Below are positions 49,116-56,985 of a DNA stretch of 64,000 nucleotides, piece after piece. Position 1 is the first letter of the stretch. The number at the start of each line of letters is the position of its first letter. Both the position numbers and the translations under genes were made by a program. The DNA is taken from positions 30,866 to 94,865 of the forward strand of contig JALHIN010000005.1 of assembly GCA_022839995.1 (NCBI GenBank). The letters are read 5' to 3'. This DNA is from 79-D21 sp022839995 (GTDB lineage Bacteria > Synergistota > Synergistia > Synergistales > 79-D21). Below the pieces are notes generated by a model, which saw only the letters and a list, made by a program, of their open reading frames with translations, had not been told where the DNA came from and did not search any database.

Positions 49116-50621
49116 GTGATCATGGAAGAGGCGCAGGATTCTTTGTTCAGAAGGCTGAGGCATCCCGTGTGTCGCAGCCTCCTGCGCGACCTGACCGAGG
49201 AGGAGCTTCGCCACATGAGCGCCGCGGATTGCATTCCGAACAACCGGAACGCGGCCCTCTACGTCACGAGGATCCGCTCGAGGAGCGCGGCGTTCACTGA
49301 AAACGTCTACGATATCGACGAGGGGACGATTTCCCTGCTCGAACAGGTCTGGGGCTATCTCCGCTGGCAGCAGATGATCCGCGTGAGCGCGCGGGTCGGA
49401 TCCCCCGAAGGCAGCCCGCTGAAGGCCAACCTCTACGTCACGAGGAGGTTTTCCCGTATCGCGCACATGTTCCACGGGAACTTCTTCCCCCAGGTGGACG
49501 AGGATTTCGCCGACATGGTGACTGTTGTGGTGCCGGAATGGCACCAGCGGAAGGTCCTGGTCTTCCCGAGGCAGAGGGTGACTTACATCCTGGGAAGCGA
49601 CTACTACGGGGAGGCGAAGATGGCGACCCTCCGGATGGCGATGCACATCGCCCGGGAGGAACTGAACGGCATCGGTCTCCACGCGGGAAGCAAGATGGTC
49701 CGCGTTCAGTCCGAAGCCGGGATGAAGGAACTGGGCATCCTCGTGTTCGGGCTGTCGGGAACGGGCAAAACGACGATCACGACCGCGGACCACGGGTTGA
49801 GGGCTCCCGAGGGAGTGGAAGTCCTGCAGGACGACATCAACCTCCTGCTGTCCGACGGCCGATCCCTGGGAACGGAACGGAACTTCTACATCAAGACCGA
49901 CAACGTGAGCAAGCAGCCTCCCCTCTTGGCGGCAGCCGCCGACAGCCGGGCCATCCTCGAGAACTGCTGGGTGGATGACGACGGGGACATCAACTTTGAC
50001 AACCATGCCATCACGACGAACGGGCGGGCCGTCGTCCCCCGCGAAGCCATCCCGAACACCTCCGGCCGAATCGACCTTCCGCACACCGATATCCTTCTTT
50101 TCAACATGCGCCGGTATGACATCCCCCCCATCGGGAGGCTCGTCTCACCCGAACAGGCGGCCGCCTATTTCATGCTCGGGGAATCCACCATCACCAGTGC
50201 GGAAGACCCAAGCCGGGTCGGCCAGGCAAAGCGGGTGGTCGGTTTCGACCCCTTCATCGTCAACCAGCCGCAGAAGAACGGGAACCGGATCCTCCAGATC
50301 CTGAGGGAAAACCCCCAGGTCCGCTGCTATGTCATGAGCACCGGCAGGGTGGGAGGCAACAGCGGCGCGAACATCACCCCGGAGGTCACGTTTGCCTGCA
50401 TCGAGGCCGTCCTCCGGGACCAGCTCCAATTCCGCTACGATGACATCCTTGGCTACGAGGTGCCCGAAAGTTACCCGTTCGAAGGCGGAGAGCGGTACGA
50501 CCCTTACCGGGTCTGGGATCGGGATACCTACAAGAAAATCATCGGCGAACTCCGAAAAGATAGGCGGGAATACCTGGGCAAGTTCTCGGGCCTTGCGCAG
50601 GAGATCGTGACGGCTGTCTAG
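49116..50621 (+). CDS. pckA: Phosphoenolpyruvate carboxykinase (ATP)
   Basis: 501 residues, slightly short for PckA (520-540). Kinase-1 loop GLSGTGKTTITT, kinase-2 EVLQDDINLLL, the substrate region GRSLGTERNFYIKTDNVSKQ and the adenine/CO2 segment YVMSTGRVGGNSGANITPEV. It interconverts oxaloacetate + ATP with PEP + CO2 + ADP; in fermenters it may run in either direction. GTG 49116 is chosen because AGGAGG ends 9 nt before it. The N-terminal 90 residues are less conserved than the core, so substrate preference is inferred. Confidence 0.87.
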   Translation: MIMEEAQDSLFRRLRHPVCRSLLRDLTEEELRHMSAADCIPNNRNAALYVTRIRSRSAAFTENVYDIDEGTISLLEQVWGYLRWQQMIRVSARVGSPEGSPLKANLYVTRRFSRIAHMFHGNFFPQVDEDFADMVTVVVPEWHQRKVLVFPRQRVTYILGSDYYGEAKMATLRMAMHIAREELNGIGLHAGSKMVRVQSEAGMKELGILVFGLSGTGKTTITTADHGLRAPEGVEVLQDDINLLLSDGRSLGTERNFYIKTDNVSKQPPLLAAAADSRAILENCWVDDDGDINFDNHAITTNGRAVVPREAIPNTSGRIDLPHTDILLFNMRRYDIPPIGRLVSPEQAAAYFMLGESTITSAEDPSRVGQAKRVVGFDPFIVNQPQKNGNRILQILRENPQVRCYVMSTGRVGGNSGANITPEVTFACIEAVLRDQLQFRYDDILGYEVPESYPFEGGERYDPYRVWDRDTYKKIIGELRKDRREYLGKFSGLAQEIVTAV

Positions 50622-50669
50622 GGGCCCGGGAAAGAAGGCCGAGGTGGGACGCGGTTTTCTGGCAGCAGG

Positions 50670-50698
50670 TTGCGATGGGGTAGGGTAGGGGATATAAT
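50670..50698 (+). promoter_or_regulatory. Promoter of bioY
   Basis: TTGCGA (50670-50675), 17-nt spacer, TATAAT (50693-50698). The predicted start at about 50705 falls inside the left arm of the inverted repeat at 50702-50735. Confidence 0.88.
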
Positions 50699-50701
50699 TC
50701 C

Positions 50702-50735
50702 GGTGTCAACCATATCCAATAGAAAGGATGACACC
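50702..50735 (+). promoter_or_regulatory. BirA-type biotin operator
   Basis: GGTGTCAACC (50702-50711), 14-nt spacer, GGATGACACC (50726-50735): arms match in 9 of 10 positions. Half-site (TGTCAACC) and spacing match BirA operators of Gram-positive and related bacteria. It covers the start site and the ribosome binding site (AAAGGA) of bioY. Biotinyl-AMP-bound BirA would repress the transporter. A BirA with a DNA-binding domain must be encoded elsewhere. Confidence 0.75.
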
Positions 50736-50737
50736 AG

Positions 50738-51298
50738 ATGCAGAACCGGACCCGTTCGATGATCCAGGCTTCCCTGTTTGCCGTACTGACCGCCGTGGGA
50801 GCCCAGGTGAGGATTCCCCTCCCTCTCGTTCCCATGACGCTCCAGGTTCTTTTCGTCTTTCTATCGGGCGTCCTGCTGCCCCCTCGGGCGGCGCTCCTGT
50901 CGATGGTTCTTTACGTCGCCATGGGACTGCTCGGCCTTCCCGTCTTTGCGGGGGAAAGCGGCCCGTCGGTCGTCCTCCATCCCACGTTCGGGTTCCTGCT
51001 GGGGTTCATCCTGGCCGCCTGGCTGATCTCCGCCATCGTCTCGGCCAGGGGGCAACGCTTTCCGGTCTGCCTTGCCGCCTGCCTCGCGGGCCTGGCGGTC
51101 ATTTACGGGACGGGAATCGCCGGGCTGTTCCTGAACGTGAATTTCGTCATGGGGAAAACGATGACCTGGACCCAGGCAGTGAAGGTCGGCATGATCCCCT
51201 TCGTTGCCGGGGACCTGCTGAAAGGGCTGGCAGCGGCCTTCATCGCATCCCGGATTGGCCCTCGGCTGTCGGCGGCGGGGGCAGGCGACAGGCGCTGA
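50738..51298 (+). CDS. bioY: Biotin transporter BioY
   Basis: S component of a biotin ECF transporter, 186 residues with six predicted helices. Family motifs: the N-terminal AVLTAVGAQVRIPLP, VPMTLQVLFVFLSGVLL, LYVAMGLLGLPVFAG and HPTFGFLLGFILAAWL. No bioM/bioN partner is present, so it may work alone or with a shared energising module. ATG 50738 has AAAGGA 9 nt upstream, within the operator. Regulation by biotin is inferred from the operator. Confidence 0.94.
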   Translation: MQNRTRSMIQASLFAVLTAVGAQVRIPLPLVPMTLQVLFVFLSGVLLPPRAALLSMVLYVAMGLLGLPVFAGESGPSVVLHPTFGFLLGFILAAWLISAIVSARGQRFPVCLAACLAGLAVIYGTGIAGLFLNVNFVMGKTMTWTQAVKVGMIPFVAGDLLKGLAAAFIASRIGPRLSAAGAGDRR

Positions 51299-51305
51299 AC
51301 CATGG

Positions 51306-51340
51306 AAAGGACCTCGGGGGAAATCCCCGGGGTCCTTTTT
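51306..51340 (+). terminator. Terminator of bioY
   Basis: AAAGGACCTCGGGG pairs with CCCCGGGGTCCTTT (one T-G wobble) and is followed by further T. Confidence 0.9.
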
Positions 51341-51380
51341 GGTAAAGTCATCCTGGAAGTTTCTTTTCGGAGGTGAGGGG

Positions 51381-52478
51381 ATGGATTGGCGGAAACGGGT
51401 ACGGACGGAGTGCCCGGCGTGCGGGCACCGGTACGAAATGGATCTTCGTCCGCTTCGGTGCGGGTGCGGCTCTCCCCTTGAGACGACGATGGAATGGGAG
51501 GAGATGAGAATCGACGGCCGCCTGCCGGGACTGTGGCGGTATGGTTCGGCGCTTCCTTTCGAACGCTTTGAAGCCCCGACGATGGGAGAAGGATGGACGC
51601 CGCTCGTTTCGGCCGGCAAGCCGGAAAATTTCTTCTACAAGCTGGAATTCCTGTTCCCGACCGGATCTTTCAAAGATCGGGGTTCCGTCATGGTGATGGC
51701 GGAAGCCAGGGCTCGGAAAGCCTCAGAGGTGGTCCAGGATTCCTCGGGGAACGCAGGTGCCAGCATCGCCGCCTATGCGGCCAGGAGCGGGATCCGAGCG
51801 ACGATCCTCGTTCCCGCGAACACTTCGGAAGGGAAAAAGAACCAGATTCGATCCTACGGTGCCGAACTGCGAACCGTCCAGGGGGATCGATCCGCCACGG
51901 CCCGGGAGGCCTGGATGTTGGCGCAGAAAAGGTTTTACGCGAGCCACGTCTGGAATCCCCTTTTCCTGGAAGGGACGAAGACCTTTGCCTTTGAAACTTG
52001 GGAACAGCTGGACTTCCGGGCCCCGGATGCCCTCTTCGTCCCCGCGGGAAACGGGACCCTGCTCCTGGGGGCCTGGAAAGGGTTCTCGGAGCTTTTGGCG
52101 AGAGGGCTCATCGAACGCTTGCCCCGGCTTATCGCCTGCCAGAGTTCCCGGTGCGCTCCCCTTTACGCCCGCCTTTACGGGAATGCGAGGGCGGGTTGGG
52201 GAGAAACTGTCGCAGAGGGAATCGCGGTGCCGGTACCTCCGAGAATCGTAGGCATGGAGCGGGCGGTGGCCGAAACCGGGGGCGCCTGCGTCCTCGTGGA
52301 AGACGCCGAGGTGCTCCAGGAGCAGAAACGCCTGGCCGGGGAGGGATTCCTCGTGGAACCGACGGCAGCCGTGGCTTCGGCAGCGGCCTTGAAAGCTCTG
52401 GGAGAAGGGCTGGTGAAGGACTCGGAACGGGTCGTCGTTCCCCTGACCGGCTCCGGCCTGAAGAAGCCACCGGCTTGA
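51381..52478 (+). CDS. Threonine-synthase-like PLP enzyme
   Basis: 365 residues, PLP fold-type II. An N-terminal rubredoxin-like Zn finger (CPACGHRYEM ... RCGCG) is followed by GEGWTPLVSAG, the PLP Lys in PTGSFKDRGSVM, DSSGNAGASIAAYAARSG, and FVPAGNGTLLLGAWKG; the C-terminus has EPTAAVASAAALKAL. It resembles short threonine synthases, but related enzymes include diaminopropionate lyase and cysteate synthase, and the neighbours do not decide. ATG 51381 has GGAGG upstream. Transcribed alone; terminators lie on both sides. Confidence 0.75.
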   Translation: MDWRKRVRTECPACGHRYEMDLRPLRCGCGSPLETTMEWEEMRIDGRLPGLWRYGSALPFERFEAPTMGEGWTPLVSAGKPENFFYKLEFLFPTGSFKDRGSVMVMAEARARKASEVVQDSSGNAGASIAAYAARSGIRATILVPANTSEGKKNQIRSYGAELRTVQGDRSATAREAWMLAQKRFYASHVWNPLFLEGTKTFAFETWEQLDFRAPDALFVPAGNGTLLLGAWKGFSELLARGLIERLPRLIACQSSRCAPLYARLYGNARAGWGETVAEGIAVPVPPRIVGMERAVAETGGACVLVEDAEVLQEQKRLAGEGFLVEPTAAVASAAALKALGEGLVKDSERVVVPLTGSGLKKPPA

Positions 52479-52500
52479 AGTGAAGGCGTAGCGAAAGCGG

Positions 52501-52531
52501 GAGGGGGGAGCCTTTGGCTCCCCCCTCTTTT
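52501..52531 (+). terminator. Terminator of the threonine-synthase-like gene
   Basis: GAGGGGGGAGCC (52501-52512), loop TTT, GGCTCCCCCCTC (52516-52527) and T4. Confidence 0.92.
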
Positions 52532-52829
52532 ATAACATCAAAATAGGTCAGCCCCTTCAACCCCCTGGTTTCGGTGGTTTTTCTTCGAAGTGCCGAAAGA
52601 CGGGGCGACGGCCGCCGTTCCCTGGATGCAACGCGTTAAAATGAAAAAAAATCCCTATTTCGGGACCGGGAAAAGAAAAACAAGGGAACGAAAACTCGGA
52701 AAGGGAGAAAAAGGCCAAAGGAGACCCCCAAAAAGGGGAAAGGAGAAGTTGACCTAACCTGACGGTATGGCAGTACGGAACGGTGCGAGGAAACGAACAT
52801 CCGATCCAGACGAAAGGAAGTGAACCGCC
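52532..52829. other. Non-coding region before cobB, purine-rich
   Basis: About 300 bp with no credible gene. From about 52640 to 52750 the plus strand is strikingly rich in A and G, with runs of A and GGGAAA-type blocks. TTGACC lies near 52749 without a good -10 at the right distance. A ribosome binding site (AAAGGAAGTG) lies just before cobB. I see no tRNA, riboswitch or clear hairpin. Confidence 0.4.
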
Positions 52830-53582
52830 ATGGAGAACCTCGAAACCCTGGCAGCGTGGATCCTGGAGGAAGGGCCGTTCGTGGTGCTTTCGGGAGCCGG
52901 CATGAGCACCGAGTCGAACCTTCCGGATTTCCGGTCCCGCCAGGGCCTTTGGGCTCGTTTCGATCCCGCCCGCCTGGCGACGGACTGGGCCATGGAAAAC
53001 CGGCCCGACGAATTCTACGCCTTTTACCGGATGAGGGTGGAATCGCTATTGGCGGCATCCCCGAACCAGGGACACCGGGTCCTGGCGGAGTGGGAACGGC
53101 GAGGGCTGTTGTCGGCCATCGTAACGCAGAACGTGGACGGGCTCCACCAGGCGGCAGGTTCGCGGCGCGTGGTGGAGCTTCATGGAAGCCTCCGAACGGT
53201 ACGATGCAGGACCTGCGGGGCGGCTTACCCCGGGGCCGCGCTCCTGGAAGGGCCCTTTTGCCCGGCCTGCGGGGGCCGGATCAGGCCCAACGTGGTCCTT
53301 TTCGGAGAAAACCTTCCCGAATCCGCGCTGGAAGAAGCCGAACGCCTTGCGTCCACGGCGGGGTTGTTCGCAGTCCTGGGATCCTCCCTTGCCGTCTCGC
53401 CGGCGAATTCCCTCCCCGGCATCGCGGCAGCCTGCGGGGCCAAGGTGGCAATCGTCAACCGGGAAGAGACACCGTTCGACAAAAAGGCGGACCTCGTGAT
53501 CCGGGCAGGGATCGGAGAAGTCCTATCGGAAATCGACCGGGTCGTTTCGGAAAGGGCGGCTTCTTCAGAAGGGGCGGTCTAA
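52830..53582 (+). CDS. cobB: NAD-dependent protein deacylase (Sir2 family)
   Basis: 250 residues. NAD-binding VVLSGAGMSTESNLPDFRS, TQNVDGLHQAAG, the catalytic His in VELHGSLRTV, the Zn fingers CRTCGAAYP and CPACGGRIRPNVVLFGE, and VLGSSLAVSPANSLPG. It removes acyl groups from lysines. ATG 52830 follows GGAAGTGAACCGCC. The 3' end overlaps the HD-GYP gene by 18 nt (convergent). Confidence 0.93.
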   Translation: MENLETLAAWILEEGPFVVLSGAGMSTESNLPDFRSRQGLWARFDPARLATDWAMENRPDEFYAFYRMRVESLLAASPNQGHRVLAEWERRGLLSAIVTQNVDGLHQAAGSRRVVELHGSLRTVRCRTCGAAYPGAALLEGPFCPACGGRIRPNVVLFGENLPESALEEAERLASTAGLFAVLGSSLAVSPANSLPGIAAACGAKVAIVNREETPFDKKADLVIRAGIGEVLSEIDRVVSERAASSEGAV

Positions 53583-54701
53583 AAGGGACGGATCTTCCTC
53601 CAGAAGGGAGGCGAAGGCGGAAACGACGTTCGGGTCGAATTGGACGCCGGATGCCCGTCGAAGGTGGTCGAGTGCCCTTTCGGGGGTCCACCTCCTGCGA
53701 AAGCTGGTTTCCGAGAGAAGTGCGTCCCAGACGTCCACGACGGCAAAAATCCTTGCCGCCAGGGGGATGTCCGCCCCTTTCAGGCCGTCGGGATACCCGC
53801 TGCCGTCAAACCGTTCGTGGTGCCTCAGGGGAACGTCCAGGGCCCCTTTCAGCGCGGGCACTGAGCGGAAGGCTTCGTAAGCCCTAACCGTGTGGGTTCG
53901 CATCGTTTTCCAGTCCTCTTCCGTCAGCGGCGGACTCTTCTGCAGGAGGCTGTCCGGCAGGGTCAGCTTGCCGATGTCGTGCAACAGGGCTCCCCTCCGC
54001 AGGTCGACCAGTTCGCGGCCGGAAAGCCCAAGGCGTTCCCCGAGCCTGACCGCCAGGGCGGTCACCCGTTCGCTGTGTCCCGCGGTTTCATGCCCGCGAA
54101 GCTCCAGGAGCTTCGCGCAGGCTTCCACCATTGCATCGACAGAAGAATCCAGCAGGGAAGCCCCGCGGTCCAGGGCCCTGAGGCGCTGGGTCTTTTCCCG
54201 TGCTTCCCCGATCGCTTCCGCAAGGCCGCCGAGTACCGACAGGACTTCCTCTTCCGGGGGGGTGCCCCTGAATCCCGCTACGAGGAGGCCAGCGGCGAGA
54301 TCGTTCTTGACCAGAGGGATGGGGTGGGGGTGGTACCCCTCTTCGGGTTTCAGGGAGATTTCCGCCGATCCTGCCGGAAATTCGGCTTCGATCCACGCGG
54401 GCGGGGTCCCTGAAGAGGCGGCCCTGCATGCCAGGAGGGCCCTTTCCTTGACCGGCAGGAAGAGTGCGACGGGAAGCCGGGTCGCATGAGAAACGCCCTC
54501 CAACACCGCGAAGAGGTCCTCCGCCGGAGGATCCGGATGGGTGAGCACCTTGGTCAGCGCCTCAAAGGTGGGCGAAATCTCCTCGCCTGGGGCCGGCAGC
54601 GCCGCTTCGATCCCGAAACCGGCTTCCCGCAGAACCTCCAGGAATTGTGCCTGTTCCTCAGGAGAAGCGTCCTGGAGCGTGACAACGATTTTCCCGGCCA
54701 T
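53565..54701 (-). CDS. HD-GYP domain protein (probable cyclic-di-GMP phosphodiesterase)
   Basis: 378 residues. C-terminal HD-GYP domain with HSERVTALAVRLGERLGLSG, LLHDIGKLTLPDSLLQK, RTHTVRAYEAF, LRHHERFDGSGYPDGLKG and RIFAVVDVWDAL; the metal-binding His/Asp residues and the GYP motif are intact. The N-terminal 190 residues look like a GAF-type sensor. It lies just downstream of the Tad pilus operon on the same strand, so control of pilus-mediated adhesion through c-di-GMP is plausible (inference). Not in the operon: about 55 nt separate it from the DUF192 gene. Confidence 0.88.
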   Translation of the reverse strand: MAGKIVVTLQDASPEEQAQFLEVLREAGFGIEAALPAPGEEISPTFEALTKVLTHPDPPAEDLFAVLEGVSHATRLPVALFLPVKERALLACRAASSGTPPAWIEAEFPAGSAEISLKPEEGYHPHPIPLVKNDLAAGLLVAGFRGTPPEEEVLSVLGGLAEAIGEAREKTQRLRALDRGASLLDSSVDAMVEACAKLLELRGHETAGHSERVTALAVRLGERLGLSGRELVDLRRGALLHDIGKLTLPDSLLQKSPPLTEEDWKTMRTHTVRAYEAFRSVPALKGALDVPLRHHERFDGSGYPDGLKGADIPLAARIFAVVDVWDALLSETSFRRRWTPERALDHLRRASGVQFDPNVVSAFASLLEEDPSLLDRPF

Positions 54702-54755
54702 GGAGGCCCCCCCCTGCGGTTCGAATGCGCCCGGAATGCGGACGAGGCTATTGTA

Positions 54756-55139
54756 TCAAAGAGGGGGCAAAGCGGTGCAGCGGATGGTCAAAGCCAGGGA
54801 AAGGCGATCCGGCAGGGTGTTCATGTCTGCAAAACCCGCGGGGATTTCCAGGACAGCCAGAGCCTGGGGATGGAAGGCGAATGACCAGGGTTTCAGGACC
54901 GAGTGCCGGAGGACGATTCCGTCTTTTCCCAGAAACAGGACGTCGAGCGGATACCGCATCCAGTGGGAATGGACGGAACGGCACGCCGGGAACCAGACTC
55001 CCAGCGGCTCGGGAGCCGTGAACAGGAGCCCCTTGAAGCGCTCCCCGAAGGTGGCGGCAATCCTGACCGGCTCGAACCAGACCTTCCCGTCGGGGCCGAC
55101 GGCGGCGAGGGGCTTCCTGTCGAGGACATGCGTCGTCAT
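54756..55139 (-). CDS. DUF192 family protein
   Basis: 127 residues. The DUF192 core is seen: RIAATFGERFKGLLF, then SVHSHWMRYPLDVLFLGKDG and VLEIPAGFADMN. The family is a small beta-barrel of unknown function, usually exported; here no signal peptide is present. Start ATG 55139 overlaps the tadC stop (ATGA), so it is the last gene of the Tad operon. A related gene after Tad loci occurs in other bacteria, as far as I recall. Confidence 0.82.
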   Translation of the reverse strand: MTTHVLDRKPLAAVGPDGKVWFEPVRIAATFGERFKGLLFTAPEPLGVWFPACRSVHSHWMRYPLDVLFLGKDGIVLRHSVLKPWSFAFHPQALAVLEIPAGFADMNTLPDRLSLALTIRCTALPPL

Positions 55140-56026
55140 GGCTTCAGGTTCTCCATGATCTGGATCATGGCGGGCCCCAGGATGATGACGAAAAGGCTGG
55201 GAAAGATAAAGAGGACGAGGGGGAAAAGGATCTTCACCGGGGCTTTCCTGGCATGTTCTTCGGCTCTCAGGCGGCGCCGTTTCCTCAGCCCCGCGGCCTG
55301 GGAGCGGAGGACCGCTGCGATGCTGGTTCCCAGGCGCTCGGCCTGGATGATGCTGGCGGTGAAGGATTTGATCTCGTCGAAGGGCAGGGCCTCCGCGATG
55401 CCCCTGAAAGCGGCTTCTCGCGGAGATCCAAGGCTGATCTCGGCCATGGCCTTCGAGAAGAGTTCCCCCAGGGGGCGCCGAAAGCGGTTTGCGACCCGCT
55501 GGATGGCGGCATCGAGCCCCAGTCCCGCTTCGACGCTGACGACGAGCAGGTCCATCGCGTCGGCCAGCTGCGCCCGTGCGAGTTCTACCCTTTTTCGGAT
55601 CCGGGACGTTAGCCACAGGCCCGGGAGGACGTAGCCGAGGCAGGCGGAGAGAATCGAGGCGGGGAGGACGAGCTTGCCGCGAAAGACGAGGGGGGCGGCG
55701 ACCCAGAGCAGGAAAGCAGAAACGACCTTGGAAACCGCAAGGGATTTTCCCGTGAGGCCCAGGGGGCGTCCGGCCCGGTCGCAGTATTCGTCCAGCCGTT
55801 CGAGCGTTCTGGGAGGATACAGGCGGGACAGGACGTTCACCAGCGCCTTTCCCAGAGGGGAGAGGACCCTCTGCCTGAAGCTCTGGGTTTCGACCCGCCT
55901 TTGGACTTCCAGGTATTCCGCGGCTCTCTGAAGCCGAACGTCCTCCCCCGCGAGGAGGGTCTGGAAGAAAAACCAGAGGCTACAGCCCAGGAGAAAAAAC
56001 AGGGCAATCGGAATCCAAAGGTCCAT
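55136..56026 (-). CDS. tadC: Tad pilus inner-membrane platform protein TadC
   Basis: 296 residues with a T2SSF (GspF-like) domain: DLLVVSVEAGLGLDAAIQRV, then GSPREAAFRGIAEALPFDEIKSF, AAVLRSQAAGLRKRRRLRAEE and a final hydrophobic pair (LFPLVLFIFPSLFVIIL). N-terminal helix IPIALFFLLGCSLWFFF. With TadB it forms the platform that TadA drives. ATG 56026 has AAGGAGGG upstream; tadB lies 12 nt before. Confidence 0.9.
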   Translation of the reverse strand: MDLWIPIALFFLLGCSLWFFFQTLLAGEDVRLQRAAEYLEVQRRVETQSFRQRVLSPLGKALVNVLSRLYPPRTLERLDEYCDRAGRPLGLTGKSLAVSKVVSAFLLWVAAPLVFRGKLVLPASILSACLGYVLPGLWLTSRIRKRVELARAQLADAMDLLVVSVEAGLGLDAAIQRVANRFRRPLGELFSKAMAEISLGSPREAAFRGIAEALPFDEIKSFTASIIQAERLGTSIAAVLRSQAAGLRKRRRLRAEEHARKAPVKILFPLVLFIFPSLFVIILGPAMIQIMENLKP

Positions 56027-56038
56027 TCGGTTCCCTCC

Positions 56039-56974
56039 TTAGTAGCGGGGCTTGACGATCCGGTTTACCAGGAAGACCCCGATGATCCCGAAGATCACGG
56101 AAAGGGTCAGCATCCGGACTCCCTGGGGAGTGTGGAAAAGGACCCCCATGTATTCCGGCCGCGTCAGGGTGAAGAACACCCCCAGCACGACCGGCAGCAG
56201 CGAGATGATCCAGCCCTCCATGCGTCCCTGAGCCGTCAGGGATCGCATTTCCATCTGGGCCTCGCGGCGGTCCCGCATGATCCCGGCAATATTGTCCAGG
56301 ACCTCCGCAAGGTTTCCGCCGACTTCCCTCTGGATCAGGATGGCGGAAACGGCCAGCTCCAGGTCGAGGCTGCCGGTGCGCTCCAGCCATCGCCGAAGGG
56401 CCGTTTCGACGTCGAAACCGACCGTCATCTCCGTGATCACCTGCCGAAGGGTCGGGCCAATCGGGGCGTCCATCTGGCCGGCCGCGTGCTGGAGGCTCTG
56501 GAAAAAGCTGAACCCGGCCCGGAGTCCCGAGGCGAGCAAATCGAGCAGGTCGGGGATCTGCCCTTCCATTTGCCGTTTTCGCCTGGCGCTCAGGATCCGA
56601 AGGTACAGCAGGGGAAGCGCCCCTCCGGCAGCGAGGCCTATGGCGAGTCCGGTGAGCCTGGCCGCCAGAAACCCCGACAGGGTGCAGGCCAGGAGAAGGA
56701 TGGTCCATAGGAGGAGGGCTTCTTCGACCTCCAGAGGGATCCCGGCGTTCTGAAGCAGCCGGAAAACTTTCCGCTGGAACTGCCTGGGAGTCAGCGACGA
56801 AACGAGGCGCAGGCGAGGCCGTTCCTCTGGGTTAGACCGATTCTCCTGGGCAAACCATTGCTTCACCCGCTCGACGGGATCGCTCGCCAAGGCCGGCCTG
56901 AATGCCCGAACGGCGCACAAGAGAGAAACGAGCCCCAGCGCGACCGACAGAAGAGCTACGAGAAGGTCCTGCAT
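56039..56974 (-). CDS. tadB: Tad pilus inner-membrane platform protein TadB
   Basis: 311 residues with a T2SSF domain (PDLLDLLASGLRAGFSFFQS, RTGSLDLELAVSAILIQREV, ILIQREVGGNLAEVLDN, MRDRREAQMEMRSLTAQGRM). Membrane segments at 4-24, about 95-135 and the C-terminus. Start ATG 56974 has AGGGGGA upstream; 11 nt after the tadA stop. Confidence 0.9.
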   Translation of the reverse strand: MQDLLVALLSVALGLVSLLCAVRAFRPALASDPVERVKQWFAQENRSNPEERPRLRLVSSLTPRQFQRKVFRLLQNAGIPLEVEEALLLWTILLLACTLSGFLAARLTGLAIGLAAGGALPLLYLRILSARRKRQMEGQIPDLLDLLASGLRAGFSFFQSLQHAAGQMDAPIGPTLRQVITEMTVGFDVETALRRWLERTGSLDLELAVSAILIQREVGGNLAEVLDNIAGIMRDRREAQMEMRSLTAQGRMEGWIISLLPVVLGVFFTLTRPEYMGVLFHTPQGVRMLTLSVIFGIIGVFLVNRIVKPRY

Positions 56975-56985
56975 GGTGTTCCCCC

